The position numbers were made by a program, and so were the translations under genes. A stretch of DNA of 64,000 bases. Source: JAAYTY01 sp964569245. Lineage in GTDB: Bacteria; Fermentibacterota; Fermentibacteria; Fermentibacterales; Fermentibacteraceae. Positions 43,241 to 52,425 of this stretch are shown here, one piece after another (positions within the stretch are counted from its first letter, which is position 1; every line of letters starts with the position of its first letter). The notes below the pieces were generated by a model that ran no database searches, was not told the origin of the DNA, and saw only the letters and a program-made list of their open reading frames with translations. Location: NCBI GenBank assembly GCA_964569245.1, contig CAZMTK010000002.1, positions 1-64,000 of the forward strand. Reading direction: 5' to 3'.

Positions 43241-46200
43241 GTGTCGGAGCCCAGGGTCATCTCCCGGAGGTTCTTCTCGGGCGGGCGCGAAGAGGCTCTG
43301 CTTGACGACGGCGAGGGCAGGCGCCTGGCACGCTGGTTCAGGACCGGTGCCTCACCCGGACAGGTGGCCGACTGGTTCGGCATCCTGTCCAGGCTCGATG
43401 TGCCCGGGATCGCCGTGCCTGACAGGCTTGAAGAAGGCGGCCCGGGCAGGTTCTGCTTCTCCATGGATGCGTCAGGATTCGAGGCGGTCTCCTCCACACC
43501 GTCCTCGCCCGGCTTCATCGGAGAGTCGCTCCGACTCCTTCACGAGGCCGGCTTCCTGCACCTGGACCTGACTTCGATGCCGTTCGCAAGGAGAAGCGGG
43601 CGGGACATGCTCCTCTTCTGGGGCGATGCCATCCTGCAGCCCGACCTTCCTGACCATGCCCCCGAGGTTCTCTCCGGAGCTTTCGCTACTACGGCTTCCG
43701 ACTACTACGCACTTGGAAGGCTCGCTGCATCATGGCCCGGTCATGTCCTCAAAGAGAGCGGGCTCGGCTCGACCGAAGGACTCCTGTCGCCTTCACAGGT
43801 GCGCAGGGCGACCGTGGCAGCAGAGCTGGGGCTCACTGCAGGCGCTCCGCTGGACCAGCATGCGATTCCCCGGCTTCCCCGGAAGGGCGTGACCGCCGTC
43901 ATCGGAGGCTCGCTGCAAGCCCGAGACAGCGTAGTCAACGAATGGGTGTGCATGGCGAGATCGAGGGGGTGGCTGGCTCGGGTGGTGAGGTGTTCGCCAT
44001 GGGAGAGGAGGCGTCCGCTGCCGGACAGGCCTCTCCCCGGCACGATCGCGAGATCGGCTGCAGATCTCATTTCATCTGTCTTTCCCGGCACCAGCGGTGT
44101 GAACCGGCTGCTGGTAATCGACAGCCCCTCCCATGCATCGCGGGACTTCCTGGAGATGGTGAAGGATCTGGCTGAGCTGCTGCCGCCCAGGCTGTGCCTG
44201 GTCATCTCGTCCGGGGCGCCAGCAGACTGGCTGGAGGCAGAGGATCTCCAGCAGGTGGAACTCTCAGGAGAGCGGGAGGAGTCTGCGGACCTCCCCTGCG
44301 GAGCGCCCGGGGCATCAGGCTGGCCGGGTCCGTCATGGTACGGAGCTAGATGCCGAGGGGTCAGAGCCGGTGGCGAGCCAGAGATGCCCGTCGAGTCGAA
44401 GACGCTTCTCGCCGAGGGCGCCTTCAGAGAGCTCGCCGCGGCATGGGACGAAGGAGGCCCCGGGCGTCCGGATCGCTCGATTGCTGCGGAGTGCTTCCTC
44501 GAGCTGGGTCTTCCCGAGAGATCGCTGGAACTCCTTCCCGGGGATGCGACCGAGCTCAGAGCGCGAGCCATGATACCGATGGGCATGAACCGCGAGGCCG
44601 AGAATGATCTGCGCTCACTCGGCACCAGAAGGACTCTAACGGGAGATCTCCTCCTCGCCGACATCCTGATCGCGGACGCGAGGCTCGACGAGGCGCTGGA
44701 AGTGCTCGGGGAGGTCTCCGATTTCAGCAGAATAGAGCGCAGGGCGAGGATCCTCGATCTGCTCGGCAGGCCTTCACAGGCCCTGTCACTGATCGACTCG
44801 GAGCTGCCCGCAGCCGCAGGGCGCGAGAGGACCGACCTGCTCTGCACCAAATCCACCCTGATGATGAGGCTCGGCTTCTACGAAGATGCGCTGAAGGCGG
44901 CGGACGAGGCAGTGAGCGTTTCGAGGGGCACTGCCGACCTGGCAGCGCTCACACGCAGCCTCCAGGAACGCGGAAGGGTGAGAGAGGTGACAGGAGCCTG
45001 GCGGGAAGCAATGGAGGACTGCCGCATGGCTGTCTTCTACTGCGAAGAGAACGGCATGAGGCTGGCTCGACCGCCCCACATAGACTGCTTCGTCCTCGCT
45101 ACGCGCATGGGTCTTCTCCCGGAATCGGAAGCCTTCTGGAAGGCCATCCCGTCGGTCATGGGAAGTACGGTGGCATCGTCCGGTCCGGGCCGGCTGACTC
45201 TGGACATGCTCGAAGCCTGTGCCGGGACGCTTCTCGGAAGAGGGGCCAGGGCGTTGGCAGCGGCTGAGCGTGGCGCGGCGGCGGCGGCATCCATGAGAAT
45301 GCCGCTCAGGCAGGGCCTGTGCCTCCTCTACAGGAGCATCCTGATGATGCAGGAGGGCGAGGCGGACGAGGCCGTCCAGTCTCTGCGCCATGCGAGATCC
45401 ATTGCCGGCCTGCTCGGAGACAGGCATCTCGAGCTGCTGGTGGACCTGGCACAGGCTCAATCCGGAATATCGGTCGAGATATCGAGGATCACAGCACTGG
45501 CCGCCAATCTGGGTCTTGCTGCTGAAGCCCTGGAAGCGCGCTCGATGCCGGCCTCGGACCCCGAACAGAGGGCCGCAGCCCTCGGCGCACTTCTAGACCT
45601 GCCATCCCCTCTTCGTGCGTGCGAGCTTGCATCGCTGTCTCCAGAGACGCTCCCGGAACACCTTCTCGCCCGCCTGTCGAGGACCAGGGAGGATCTGCTG
45701 TCGGTCATGTCGGAGGAGGACGCCGAATCGTTCCGGCGGCTTACGCGCGGACTGGAAGCCGTCCGTGGAACCGGAAGGCCACCCTTCGCGCGCAGTTGCA
45801 GCCTCGAGACGCTGCGATCCTTCTCCTCATGGGCATTGGGCTTCTGCAGAGGAGTGGAGGATCTGTCGGGGCTTGCGCGCATCACTGGTGCGGACAGGAT
45901 CTCGACGGAGGGGGCAGGAGAGGTCATAGCGGACTCGCCGATACCTCTGAGGATGTCGGGCGGGGATCTCGAGCTGGCCAGGGCTCTCGGCCCGGCAGCC
46001 GCGGTGATAGCGGCATCCGTGCCGCAAGGCGGCGCACCGGGTGCAGCCGAGGAGTGGGATCCCTTCCCGGAGATAGCCGGGTCTTCCTCGGCGGTGATCC
46101 AGCTCAAGAGCGAGATGAACAGAGCGGCGATGCTCTCCATTCCGGTGCTGATCACCGGTGAGACCGGAACGGGAAAGGACCTCGTTGCACGAGGAATCCA

Positions 46201-47002
46201 CAGGAGGAGCCGATCCGCAAAGGGGCCGTTCGTGACTGTCGACTGTGGAGCCATACCGGACACCCTCCTGGAGTCGGAGCTATTCGGGGCAAGCAAGGGC
46301 GCCTATACGGACCTGAGGTCGGACAGGGCGGGGCTGGTCGAGTCCGCCGCCGGGGGCACCCTCTTCCTCGACGAGATCGGAAACATAGGGCAGGCCATGC
46401 AGGTCAAGCTGCTGCGGGTGCTTGAGACGGGCAGGTTCCACAGACTGGGAGACTCGACGGAGATGGAGGTCGCCTTCAGGCTTCTTGCTGCGACGAACAG
46501 CGACCTTCCGGTAGAGGTCGCCGCGGGCCGCTTCAGAGCGGACCTCTACTACAGGATTGCTGTCGTAATCATCAGGACGCCTCCTCTCCGAGAGAGGTCT
46601 CAGGACATCCCGGACCTCGCAGCCAGATTCATGTCGGAGATGAGACCGTCCGGAGCCGGCGAACTGCCTCGAATCACCGCAGGCGCCCTCCGCAGGCTCG
46701 CTACGCATCCCTGGCCCGGCAACGTGAGGGAGCTGAGGAACGTCATCCAGAGAGCAATGCTTCTAGGCGACGGCAGGCTGATCACGGAGAGGGACATTGT
46801 CTTCGAGGAGATAGGCGTGCATAGAGGCTTGCCCAGGCTGGAGAGCATCGAACAGGCTGTCGCGAGGCATGTCCGCAGTGTCCTGGAATCGGTCGGCGGC
46901 AACCGGGCCCGTGCCGTGGAGATTCTCGAGTGCGACCCCAAGACTCTGAGGAAGTATCTGTCGCTCTACGACTCCCGCCTCGACGATCCGTCACGTGGAT
47001 GA
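43241..47002 (+). CDS. Composite regulator: pseudokinase, degenerate ATPase, TPR, AAA+ (NtrC-like), Fis HTH
   Basis: 1253 residues from GTG 43241 with GGAGGT six bases upstream. Residues 90-165 keep a kinase C-lobe outline (H107-L-D109-L-T, A-P-E 140-142, S-D-Y-Y-A-L-G) but lack the DLK Lys, the following Asn and D-F-G. Residues 215-330 resemble a STAND ATPase with no P-loop (I-G-G-S-L-Q-A-R-D), yet keep L-L-V-I-D-S. TPR-like helices cover 390-830. The AAA+ domain has Walker A G973-E-T-G-T-G-K979-D and Walker B L-F-L-D-E (1041-1045). The sigma-54 contact loop GAFTGA is replaced by G1020-A-Y-T-D-L1025. The end (about 1200-1245) is a Fis-type HTH. ATP-driven transcription control is likely; sigma-54 dependence is doubtful. 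Confidence 0.82.
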   Translation: MSEPRVISRRFFSGGREEALLDDGEGRRLARWFRTGASPGQVADWFGILSRLDVPGIAVPDRLEEGGPGRFCFSMDASGFEAVSSTPSSPGFIGESLRLLHEAGFLHLDLTSMPFARRSGRDMLLFWGDAILQPDLPDHAPEVLSGAFATTASDYYALGRLAASWPGHVLKESGLGSTEGLLSPSQVRRATVAAELGLTAGAPLDQHAIPRLPRKGVTAVIGGSLQARDSVVNEWVCMARSRGWLARVVRCSPWERRRPLPDRPLPGTIARSAADLISSVFPGTSGVNRLLVIDSPSHASRDFLEMVKDLAELLPPRLCLVISSGAPADWLEAEDLQQVELSGEREESADLPCGAPGASGWPGPSWYGARCRGVRAGGEPEMPVESKTLLAEGAFRELAAAWDEGGPGRPDRSIAAECFLELGLPERSLELLPGDATELRARAMIPMGMNREAENDLRSLGTRRTLTGDLLLADILIADARLDEALEVLGEVSDFSRIERRARILDLLGRPSQALSLIDSELPAAAGRERTDLLCTKSTLMMRLGFYEDALKAADEAVSVSRGTADLAALTRSLQERGRVREVTGAWREAMEDCRMAVFYCEENGMRLARPPHIDCFVLATRMGLLPESEAFWKAIPSVMGSTVASSGPGRLTLDMLEACAGTLLGRGARALAAAERGAAAAASMRMPLRQGLCLLYRSILMMQEGEADEAVQSLRHARSIAGLLGDRHLELLVDLAQAQSGISVEISRITALAANLGLAAEALEARSMPASDPEQRAAALGALLDLPSPLRACELASLSPETLPEHLLARLSRTREDLLSVMSEEDAESFRRLTRGLEAVRGTGRPPFARSCSLETLRSFSSWALGFCRGVEDLSGLARITGADRISTEGAGEVIADSPIPLRMSGGDLELARALGPAAAVIAASVPQGGAPGAAEEWDPFPEIAGSSSAVIQLKSEMNRAAMLSIPVLITGETGTGKDLVARGIHRRSRSAKGPFVTVDCGAIPDTLLESELFGASKGAYTDLRSDRAGLVESAAGGTLFLDEIGNIGQAMQVKLLRVLETGRFHRLGDSTEMEVAFRLLAATNSDLPVEVAAGRFRADLYYRIAVVIIRTPPLRERSQDIPDLAARFMSEMRPSGAGELPRITAGALRRLATHPWPGNVRELRNVIQRAMLLGDGRLITERDIVFEEIGVHRGLPRLESIEQAVARHVRSVLESVGGNRARAVEILECDPKTLRKYLSLYDSRLDDPSRG

Positions 47003-47667
47003 GAGCCGGAGACGCCCGGCAAGGGCTCCTTGTTCCTGTGGTTTCCGCGTGACACATAGGGGGAGCCGGGAATGAAGAAACGCCTCTTCAGATCGGCATC
47101 CCTCGAGATGCCTATCCTCGCGGAAGTCGCCACTTCGGGTCCTGGCGCGCCGGCCCGGACCAGGATCGCCATCTCAGGCCCGGCCAGCGACATCCCGTCG
47201 TGCCTCCGGTCTATTCCCAGAGCCTCGCAGAGCCTTCCCGGCCCGGAGGCCAGCAGGAGAGGGTCGGCAACTCCGCGTCTCCGGATCATCGCATCGCGTC
47301 CCGCGAGAGGCTCGATCGCCCTCACGAGGACTGCCTCGCCGACGCCCTCCGGACCGGTCACCACATTGAAGCAGAAGTGGACGCCGTAGCTCAGATAGAC
47401 GTATGCCACCCCTCCCCGCCGGAACATCGAAGCGTTCCTGCGGGTCGGACCGAAGTAGGAATGGCTGGCCCTGTCGTCGGCCGTATAGGCTTCGGTCTCG
47501 ACTATCACACCGCCGGTCGTTGCGCCGTTCGAGGTGGTCAGCAGCAGGCAGCCGACGAGCCTCCGGGCTACCTCCAGGGCTCCCGATTCGAAGAATCCAC
47601 AGGGGGGCGGCCCCCAATCATCGCCCGCCTCGGGCGGAACCGTGCCCGGCGATTCTCTTCCGCTCAT
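46966..47667 (-). CDS. 3-methyladenine DNA glycosylase (AAG/MPG family)
   Basis: Excises alkylated and deaminated purines in base-excision repair. ATG 47667 with GGAGG close upstream gives 233 residues. Family marks: A-R-R-L-V-G-C-L-L, the catalytic region V-E-T-E-A-Y (Glu activates water), A-S-H-S-Y-F-G-P-T-R-R-N-A-S-M-F, Y-V-Y-L-S-Y-G-V-H-F-C-F-N-V-V and G-P-G-R-L-C-E-A-L-G-I. The C-terminal I-G-I-S-R-D-A-D closes the domain. The extra tail (about 25 residues) overlaps the 3' end of the giant regulator by 37 bases on the opposite strand. Confidence 0.94.
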   Translation of the reverse strand: MSGRESPGTVPPEAGDDWGPPPCGFFESGALEVARRLVGCLLLTTSNGATTGGVIVETEAYTADDRASHSYFGPTRRNASMFRRGGVAYVYLSYGVHFCFNVVTGPEGVGEAVLVRAIEPLAGRDAMIRRRGVADPLLLASGPGRLCEALGIDRRHDGMSLAGPEMAILVRAGAPGPEVATSARIGISRDADLKRRFFIPGSPYVSRGNHRNKEPLPGVSGSHPRDGSSRRES

Positions 47668-47783
47668 CTGGCCTCCGGTCCCGGCAGCGCGGCCGCAGCG
47701 CCGCACGCGGCAAACATAACAGCCCCAGGTACGCGCGTAGCGTGCCATCCTCCGCCAGGGCAGTTGCCGCATGGAACGGAACC

Positions 47784-47798
47784 TGTGAGATTCTCACA
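47784..47798. promoter_or_regulatory. Perfect 15-base palindrome at a start codon
   Basis: TGTGAGA-T-TCTCACA ends on the first base of the PrsW-like ATG, so a bound protein or mRNA hairpin could block initiation. It looks like a CRP half-site pair but with a five-base instead of six-base spacer. Confidence 0.35.
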
Positions 47799-48772
47799 TG
47801 ATGATCACGCTGGCTACAGGCCTGGTATCCGTTGCTCCCTCACTGTTGCTGGTATGGTTCTTCCATGCCAGAGACAGGTTCCCGGAGCCTCCCAGGGTCA
47901 TCTGGACGACCTTCCTCCTCGGCCTGCTCACCATCCCTCCCGTGGTCGCCTTCGAGTGGCTCATCACATCCGCCATGCCCGAGGGCGCGACCGGTCTGGA
48001 GGCATCGCTCTTCGATGCATTTCTAGTGGCCGCCCTCGTCGAGGAGACCTTCAAGCTGCTGGTCCTTCTGTTCTACTCCTTCAGGCGGCCGGCCTTCGAC
48101 GAAACGATGGACGGGATGGTCTACGGCGCCGTGGCGAGCCTCGGCTTCGCCACGCTGGAGAACGTCCTCTACGTGCTGGAGGGCGGGATGGGCGTCGGCA
48201 TCACGAGGGCTCTCCTGTCCGTGCCGGCGCATGCGTGCTGGGGAGCTCTTCTTGGCTACCACGTCGCCCGGGGCCGGCTTAGGGGCAGGCCGCTTCAGGG
48301 CATCCTCGCGGGCTTGTCGATCGCAGTGCTTCTGCACGGGCTCTACGACTTCCCCATAATGCATCTCGAGCGGGTGGACGATGAGTCCGGAGCAGCGCTC
48401 CTGATTCTCGCCACCCTGGCAGCCGCGATCGCGAGCTGGGTCTGGGTGCTCCGCATCTCGAGAAAGATGCGCAGAGCGCAGCAGGAATGCCGTACTGCCT
48501 ACAGGGCGAGTGATTCGGGAATCCAGCCTCCGGCGCGCACAGGACGTCCTCCCTCGAAGGCGGTTGCGGCTCTGCTGCTCGTTGCCGGAGTGGTCATTGC
48601 CAGCTCAGGGGCGCTGCTGGTGCTAGGGATCGTCATCGGGTTCGCAACGGGCTCTGTCGAGCACGGGGACGAGCTGCCCACTCTGGCAGGAGGATTTGTC
48701 ATAGGCGTGATCCCACTCGTCATCGGAATCCTTCTCTTCCGCTCGGGCATCCGACGCCTGAACCGTTCCTGA
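47798..48772 (+). CDS. PrsW-family intramembrane protease
   Basis: 324 residues with about eight transmembrane helices. The PrsW/CAAX-like catalytic pattern is present: V-E-E-T-F-K (E-E-x-x-K) about residue 85, F-A-T-L-E-N about 126 and H-G-L-Y-D-F about 186, with P-A-H-A about 148. B. subtilis PrsW performs site-1 cleavage of the anti-sigma factor RsiW. The C-terminal 120 residues (from about 235) add a soluble linker and two to three more helices not usual in the family. No anti-sigma gene is adjacent. The ATG is preceded by a palindrome rather than a clear Shine-Dalgarno sequence; a second ATG follows directly. Confidence 0.85.
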   Translation: MMITLATGLVSVAPSLLLVWFFHARDRFPEPPRVIWTTFLLGLLTIPPVVAFEWLITSAMPEGATGLEASLFDAFLVAALVEETFKLLVLLFYSFRRPAFDETMDGMVYGAVASLGFATLENVLYVLEGGMGVGITRALLSVPAHACWGALLGYHVARGRLRGRPLQGILAGLSIAVLLHGLYDFPIMHLERVDDESGAALLILATLAAAIASWVWVLRISRKMRRAQQECRTAYRASDSGIQPPARTGRPPSKAVAALLLVAGVVIASSGALLVLGIVIGFATGSVEHGDELPTLAGGFVIGVIPLVIGILLFRSGIRRLNRS

Positions 48773-48789
48773 CTTCGCCAGCCCGATCG

Positions 48790-48927
48790 GTATCAGGTTG
48801 AAGATGCTTGAGAAACATCAGGAAGCACTCCCATCTCGTCTGCGGGCAGGCAACGGCTTGGAATGGCGATATGGATGTCGGGAAGCTGTCCGCAGGGTTT
48901 CTCAAGCATCTTCAACCTGATACTGTC
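48790..48927. repeat. Palindromic element C (GTATCAGGTTGAAG family)
   Basis: Perfect 27-base arms (48790-48816 and 48897-48923) around an 80-base loop; arms read GTATCAGGTTGAAG then ATGCTTGAGAAAC. The right side continues TGTC, which mirrors the GACA in front of element B's left arm, so the full end is GACAGTATCAGG. Its last base is the first base of the tamB stop complement. It starts 18 bases after the PrsW stop. Confidence 0.9.
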
Positions 48928-51900
48928 TAGTAGCGCAGGGTGTAGTGAAGCTCCAGAGAAGGCTCCTGTTCGCCGTGCAGGGTGGACTTGGTGCTGCCTG
49001 TCACATAGAGATCGGGGTGGAAATAGTACTGCGCGCTTATCGTCCCCGGCTCGGTCGAGAACACGTCGCCCGAAAAGGACACGAACAGGTCCGGCAGTAT
49101 GTACTTGCCCACATCCACAGTCAGGCTCGTTGAATCCGCCAGCAGCTCCGGCGTGAGCTGGAGCTCGTCCAGCCCGATCTCTCCACGGAGGCTCCTCGCG
49201 AGCAGCCTGCCGACATAGCCCTGGGCGGCATCCTCGAGCTGGCTCTGCATCGCTCCGCTGTCCATCTGCTGCAGCTCCCCGTACGTCATCCCCACCGCGA
49301 GAAGCGCCAGCACGTCCTCCTGCGCCAGCTCTCCGAAGGGTCCGGTGCCCACGAGCGTTATGGAAGGGCTTGCTATGCTGCCCTCGATCGAGACGATGAT
49401 GTGGTATAGATCCCTGTCCATCGCCCCCCTGATGTCCGTCTCCGCAATTATGGAGAGTCTCTGCTCCGGGGGATCCCCAGGAAGGAGCTCGACAGTCCCG
49501 TCCGTTATGCGGAAGTCCCTGTCCAGCAGGTGCACGCTTCCCCGCAGAGATCTCAGCGTGCCGCTCACCTCGGGATAGCCCTCCTGAGTGAAGACGGTTA
49601 CATCCACTCCTATCTCTATGTCTGCAAGGGAATTCCTGAACCAGACGCCGCGATTGCTTCTCAACGCGATCAACAGGTCGAAGGGGAGCGGCCGCCGTTC
49701 GACCGACGAGCTCGCTGGAGACGACTGAGGCATCCCCACAAGCCCCTCCTCGATGTCGATCTTTCCTGCGAGCAGCGGCCTCGCGACAGCGGGATCGTTT
49801 CCGCCCGAGAAGACCGAGCCCGAGAAGACCAGAGCTGCAAAGCCGCCCAGGGCTGTGCGGACGCTCTCGAATCCCGCCGAGAACCGGTACCTTCCTACGC
49901 GGACGCCGGTACTGTCGCTCTCCAGGTTCAGCAGCAGCTCCGTGCTCATCACTCCGTTCCCGGCCCCGGCGGATGCGGCGCTGATCCTGGTGGTGAAGCC
50001 GGTAGTGTCCGGGTAGTGGTGCGTCAGGTACATGACCACGTTGTCTATGGGCATGTCCAGGCTCGTGACTATCAGCCTGTCGGCCATGGCAGACGCCTCC
50101 ACGTCGAACCGGGGGAGGCTCCCGTACTCCCTCTCATATCTTGCGTGGGCTACGATGTCGGCCCCTCTCGTCCTAAGGGGAATCGGCAGGGCGTAGAAGA
50201 CCCAGTCGCCGAAGTGGTTTATCTGGAAATCGACGCTGGTGATCCTGTCAAGAGAGAAGTCGAGCCTGCCCTCGGTCCACACGTCCTGAACTCTCGCAGT
50301 GAAGCCGGACTTGTTGCCCGAGTCCCACGAGTAGAATCCGGGAATCTCGAGGTCGGAGTCGACGATGCCTGCCTCGAAGACCAGGCTGTCTGCGCTGTAG
50401 GGGCCGAACGAGGGGCCGGTGATGCGCCCCTGGAGCCGGGCATCCAGATCCTCCCCTGAGGCCGAAACCCACAATCCCAGGCTGCCCACTCCCGACACCC
50501 CCCTGCCGAGATGCAATGCGGAGGCGAGAGAAGCGAAGTCGGCGCTCGCTATGAATACCGAGAAGTCCAGCGTATCATCCGGTCCGAACGTGCCGCTCAT
50601 GCAGATCGTTCCCTGCGGGGTCTTCACCCACGAGGTGTCGAGCGACAGGGTGCCGCCAGGCAGGATCCGGCAGGCCAGGGCCCCGTCCTGGACCAGCCTG
50701 AGCTTGGACTGGTCGATGCCGATCCCGGCGAGATCGAGGAGTGTCGTGTCCCCCGGAACGCACCTTGCGGCTGCGGAGATCCTGTAGCCCCCCGGGGTCT
50801 CCGCCGAAAGGTCTTCCATCCTGTATTCACCCCTCGACATCTCCAGGCTTCCGGAGAGGGACAGCACGGCACCAGCCACCGAGAGGGCTTCGCACTCCAC
50901 TGAGACGAGCCCTTCCGGATGTCCCCTGCCGAGGTCCATGCTCCCGGAGGCAGAGAAGCCGCCGATCGTTCCTCCATCGAAGGCGACGGAGTCCAGAGAG
51001 AGGGACCCGTCGAGCGAGATTCGGGTCCTGGTGCCTGCGACGTCCGCCTCCCCGGCCAGCCCCGTGAATCGCGGAATGCCCGGTCCCAGGAGACCTGAGA
51101 CCGGATCCGAGGAAGGCACCGCCAGAACCAGGTGGCCTCTGTAGGTGAGAGGCAGCAAGTCCTCTCCAAGGAGTCCAGATCCCGTGAAGGACACGTCGGC
51201 GCGATTCGAAGACAGGTCTCCGGAGGCACTCCAGCGGCTGCCGCCGAACACGGCCTCGAGGTTCGCGGCGTCCAGGCGAAGGTCACCCAGCGTGCTGCCG
51301 CCCAGCGAGAGGCGGAGGCTGCCCCCTCGCACTCCGGAAGCGTCGCCCTCGAGGTCCGCTCTTGCAGAACCGGACATGCGAGCGGATGGCAGGGACTGGT
51401 CGAGCGCCGACGGATCGAATGAGCTCATATGGACATCCGCCCCGGCCTGCCACTCCATCCCGGCGAATGCGATGCTTCCGTCGAGCCTCATCGATGCTCC
51501 CGGCCACGAGAGCTCCAGCCCCCTCACCGCCACACCGTCGAGAGTCGCAATGGCGGTGTCGGCTGAGAATGTCAGCGCGGTTCCGCCGTAGTCGGCCGAT
51601 CCGTCCATGAGGGAAACCTCGACCTCGGGGCGCGAGATCGTACCGCCTGCCGTTCCCGTGAAGTCCATGGATGCCGAGAACGGGAGATCCGGCAGAGAGG
51701 CGGCGATCGTGCCGCTGGAGGAGATCTCTACCGAACCGTCCGAGCCGTTCATCCATCCGGTGAAGTAGAGGTTGCCGAAGGGGGTCATGCCGGAGAACCC
51801 GCTGCTTTCGACCACTCCGTCGCGCATGGAGACCTGGCCGCTGCCCCTGAACCTCCCAAGGCCCCTGATGCAAGTCGAGGCGCTGACGACGCTCACGGAG

Positions 51901-52424
51901 ATTCCGCGGCCCCGGCTCACGGAGCCTGCGAAACGCATCGAGTCCAGCAGAGGGCCGCAGGAGTCCGATATGCGGCCGTACTCCAGCGAGAGACTGTCCG
52001 CGGAACAGACGATTCCTCGGTCTATGTCTTCGAGAATCCCCGCCAGAGTCCTCGGGATGCCGTTCGGGTCGCGCCGGGGAATCTCGATGTCCAGCCGGGA
52101 GGCGGAGACCCTCTCGACGGCTCTTGCGAGAAGGAAGACATGAAGCGCTCCTTCCACTTCGCCGTCGCAGACACGGACATAGAGGCCTCGCCGCCCCAGC
52201 ACCTCAACCGTGTCCACCGTGCTCCTCCAGAAGAGATCGGTGTGGATTCTGCCGATCCTCACCAGAACGCTGTCCGTGGATACGGAGCCCGCGACGACCA
52301 TTCCTATCGTCTCGTCGAGCATTCCCGTCAGTATGACCAGGTAGGCCGACAGGATCATCAGGACGAAGCCCGATGCCAACGCCCTGTGCGGCCCTGTCCT
52401 GAAGCGGGGGGGGCGAATCGCCAT
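48927..52424 (-). CDS. tamB: TamB-like envelope translocation/lipid-transport protein
   Basis: 1165 residues: an N-terminal signal anchor (about 15-38, L-A-S-G-F-V-L-M-I-L-S-A-Y-L-V), a long beta-rich repetitive body forming the taco-like AsmA/TamB groove, and a C-terminal DUF490/TamB domain. The latter has R-G-S-V-H-L-L-D-R-D-F-R-I-T-D-G-T-V, E-T-D-I-R-G, S-P-S-I-T-L-V-G-T-G-P and L-L-A-V-G-M-T-Y-G-E-L, and a beta-strand finish ending L-H-Y-T-L-R-Y. TamB homologues bridge inner and outer membranes and move phospholipids or assist barrel insertion. It starts one base after the TamA stop, so the pair is co-translated. Confidence 0.9.
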   Translation of the reverse strand: MAIRPPRFRTGPHRALASGFVLMILSAYLVILTGMLDETIGMVVAGSVSTDSVLVRIGRIHTDLFWRSTVDTVEVLGRRGLYVRVCDGEVEGALHVFLLARAVERVSASRLDIEIPRRDPNGIPRTLAGILEDIDRGIVCSADSLSLEYGRISDSCGPLLDSMRFAGSVSRGRGISVSVVSASTCIRGLGRFRGSGQVSMRDGVVESSGFSGMTPFGNLYFTGWMNGSDGSVEISSSGTIAASLPDLPFSASMDFTGTAGGTISRPEVEVSLMDGSADYGGTALTFSADTAIATLDGVAVRGLELSWPGASMRLDGSIAFAGMEWQAGADVHMSSFDPSALDQSLPSARMSGSARADLEGDASGVRGGSLRLSLGGSTLGDLRLDAANLEAVFGGSRWSASGDLSSNRADVSFTGSGLLGEDLLPLTYRGHLVLAVPSSDPVSGLLGPGIPRFTGLAGEADVAGTRTRISLDGSLSLDSVAFDGGTIGGFSASGSMDLGRGHPEGLVSVECEALSVAGAVLSLSGSLEMSRGEYRMEDLSAETPGGYRISAAARCVPGDTTLLDLAGIGIDQSKLRLVQDGALACRILPGGTLSLDTSWVKTPQGTICMSGTFGPDDTLDFSVFIASADFASLASALHLGRGVSGVGSLGLWVSASGEDLDARLQGRITGPSFGPYSADSLVFEAGIVDSDLEIPGFYSWDSGNKSGFTARVQDVWTEGRLDFSLDRITSVDFQINHFGDWVFYALPIPLRTRGADIVAHARYEREYGSLPRFDVEASAMADRLIVTSLDMPIDNVVMYLTHHYPDTTGFTTRISAASAGAGNGVMSTELLLNLESDSTGVRVGRYRFSAGFESVRTALGGFAALVFSGSVFSGGNDPAVARPLLAGKIDIEEGLVGMPQSSPASSSVERRPLPFDLLIALRSNRGVWFRNSLADIEIGVDVTVFTQEGYPEVSGTLRSLRGSVHLLDRDFRITDGTVELLPGDPPEQRLSIIAETDIRGAMDRDLYHIIVSIEGSIASPSITLVGTGPFGELAQEDVLALLAVGMTYGELQQMDSGAMQSQLEDAAQGYVGRLLARSLRGEIGLDELQLTPELLADSTSLTVDVGKYILPDLFVSFSGDVFSTEPGTISAQYYFHPDLYVTGSTKSTLHGEQEPSLELHYTLRY

Positions 52425-52425
52425 T

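Noticed and set aside
47784..47798. CRP binding site at the PrsW-like gene
   Set aside because: The TGTGA/TCACA halves are separated by five rather than six bases and no CRP gene is visible; kept only as an unassigned palindrome.
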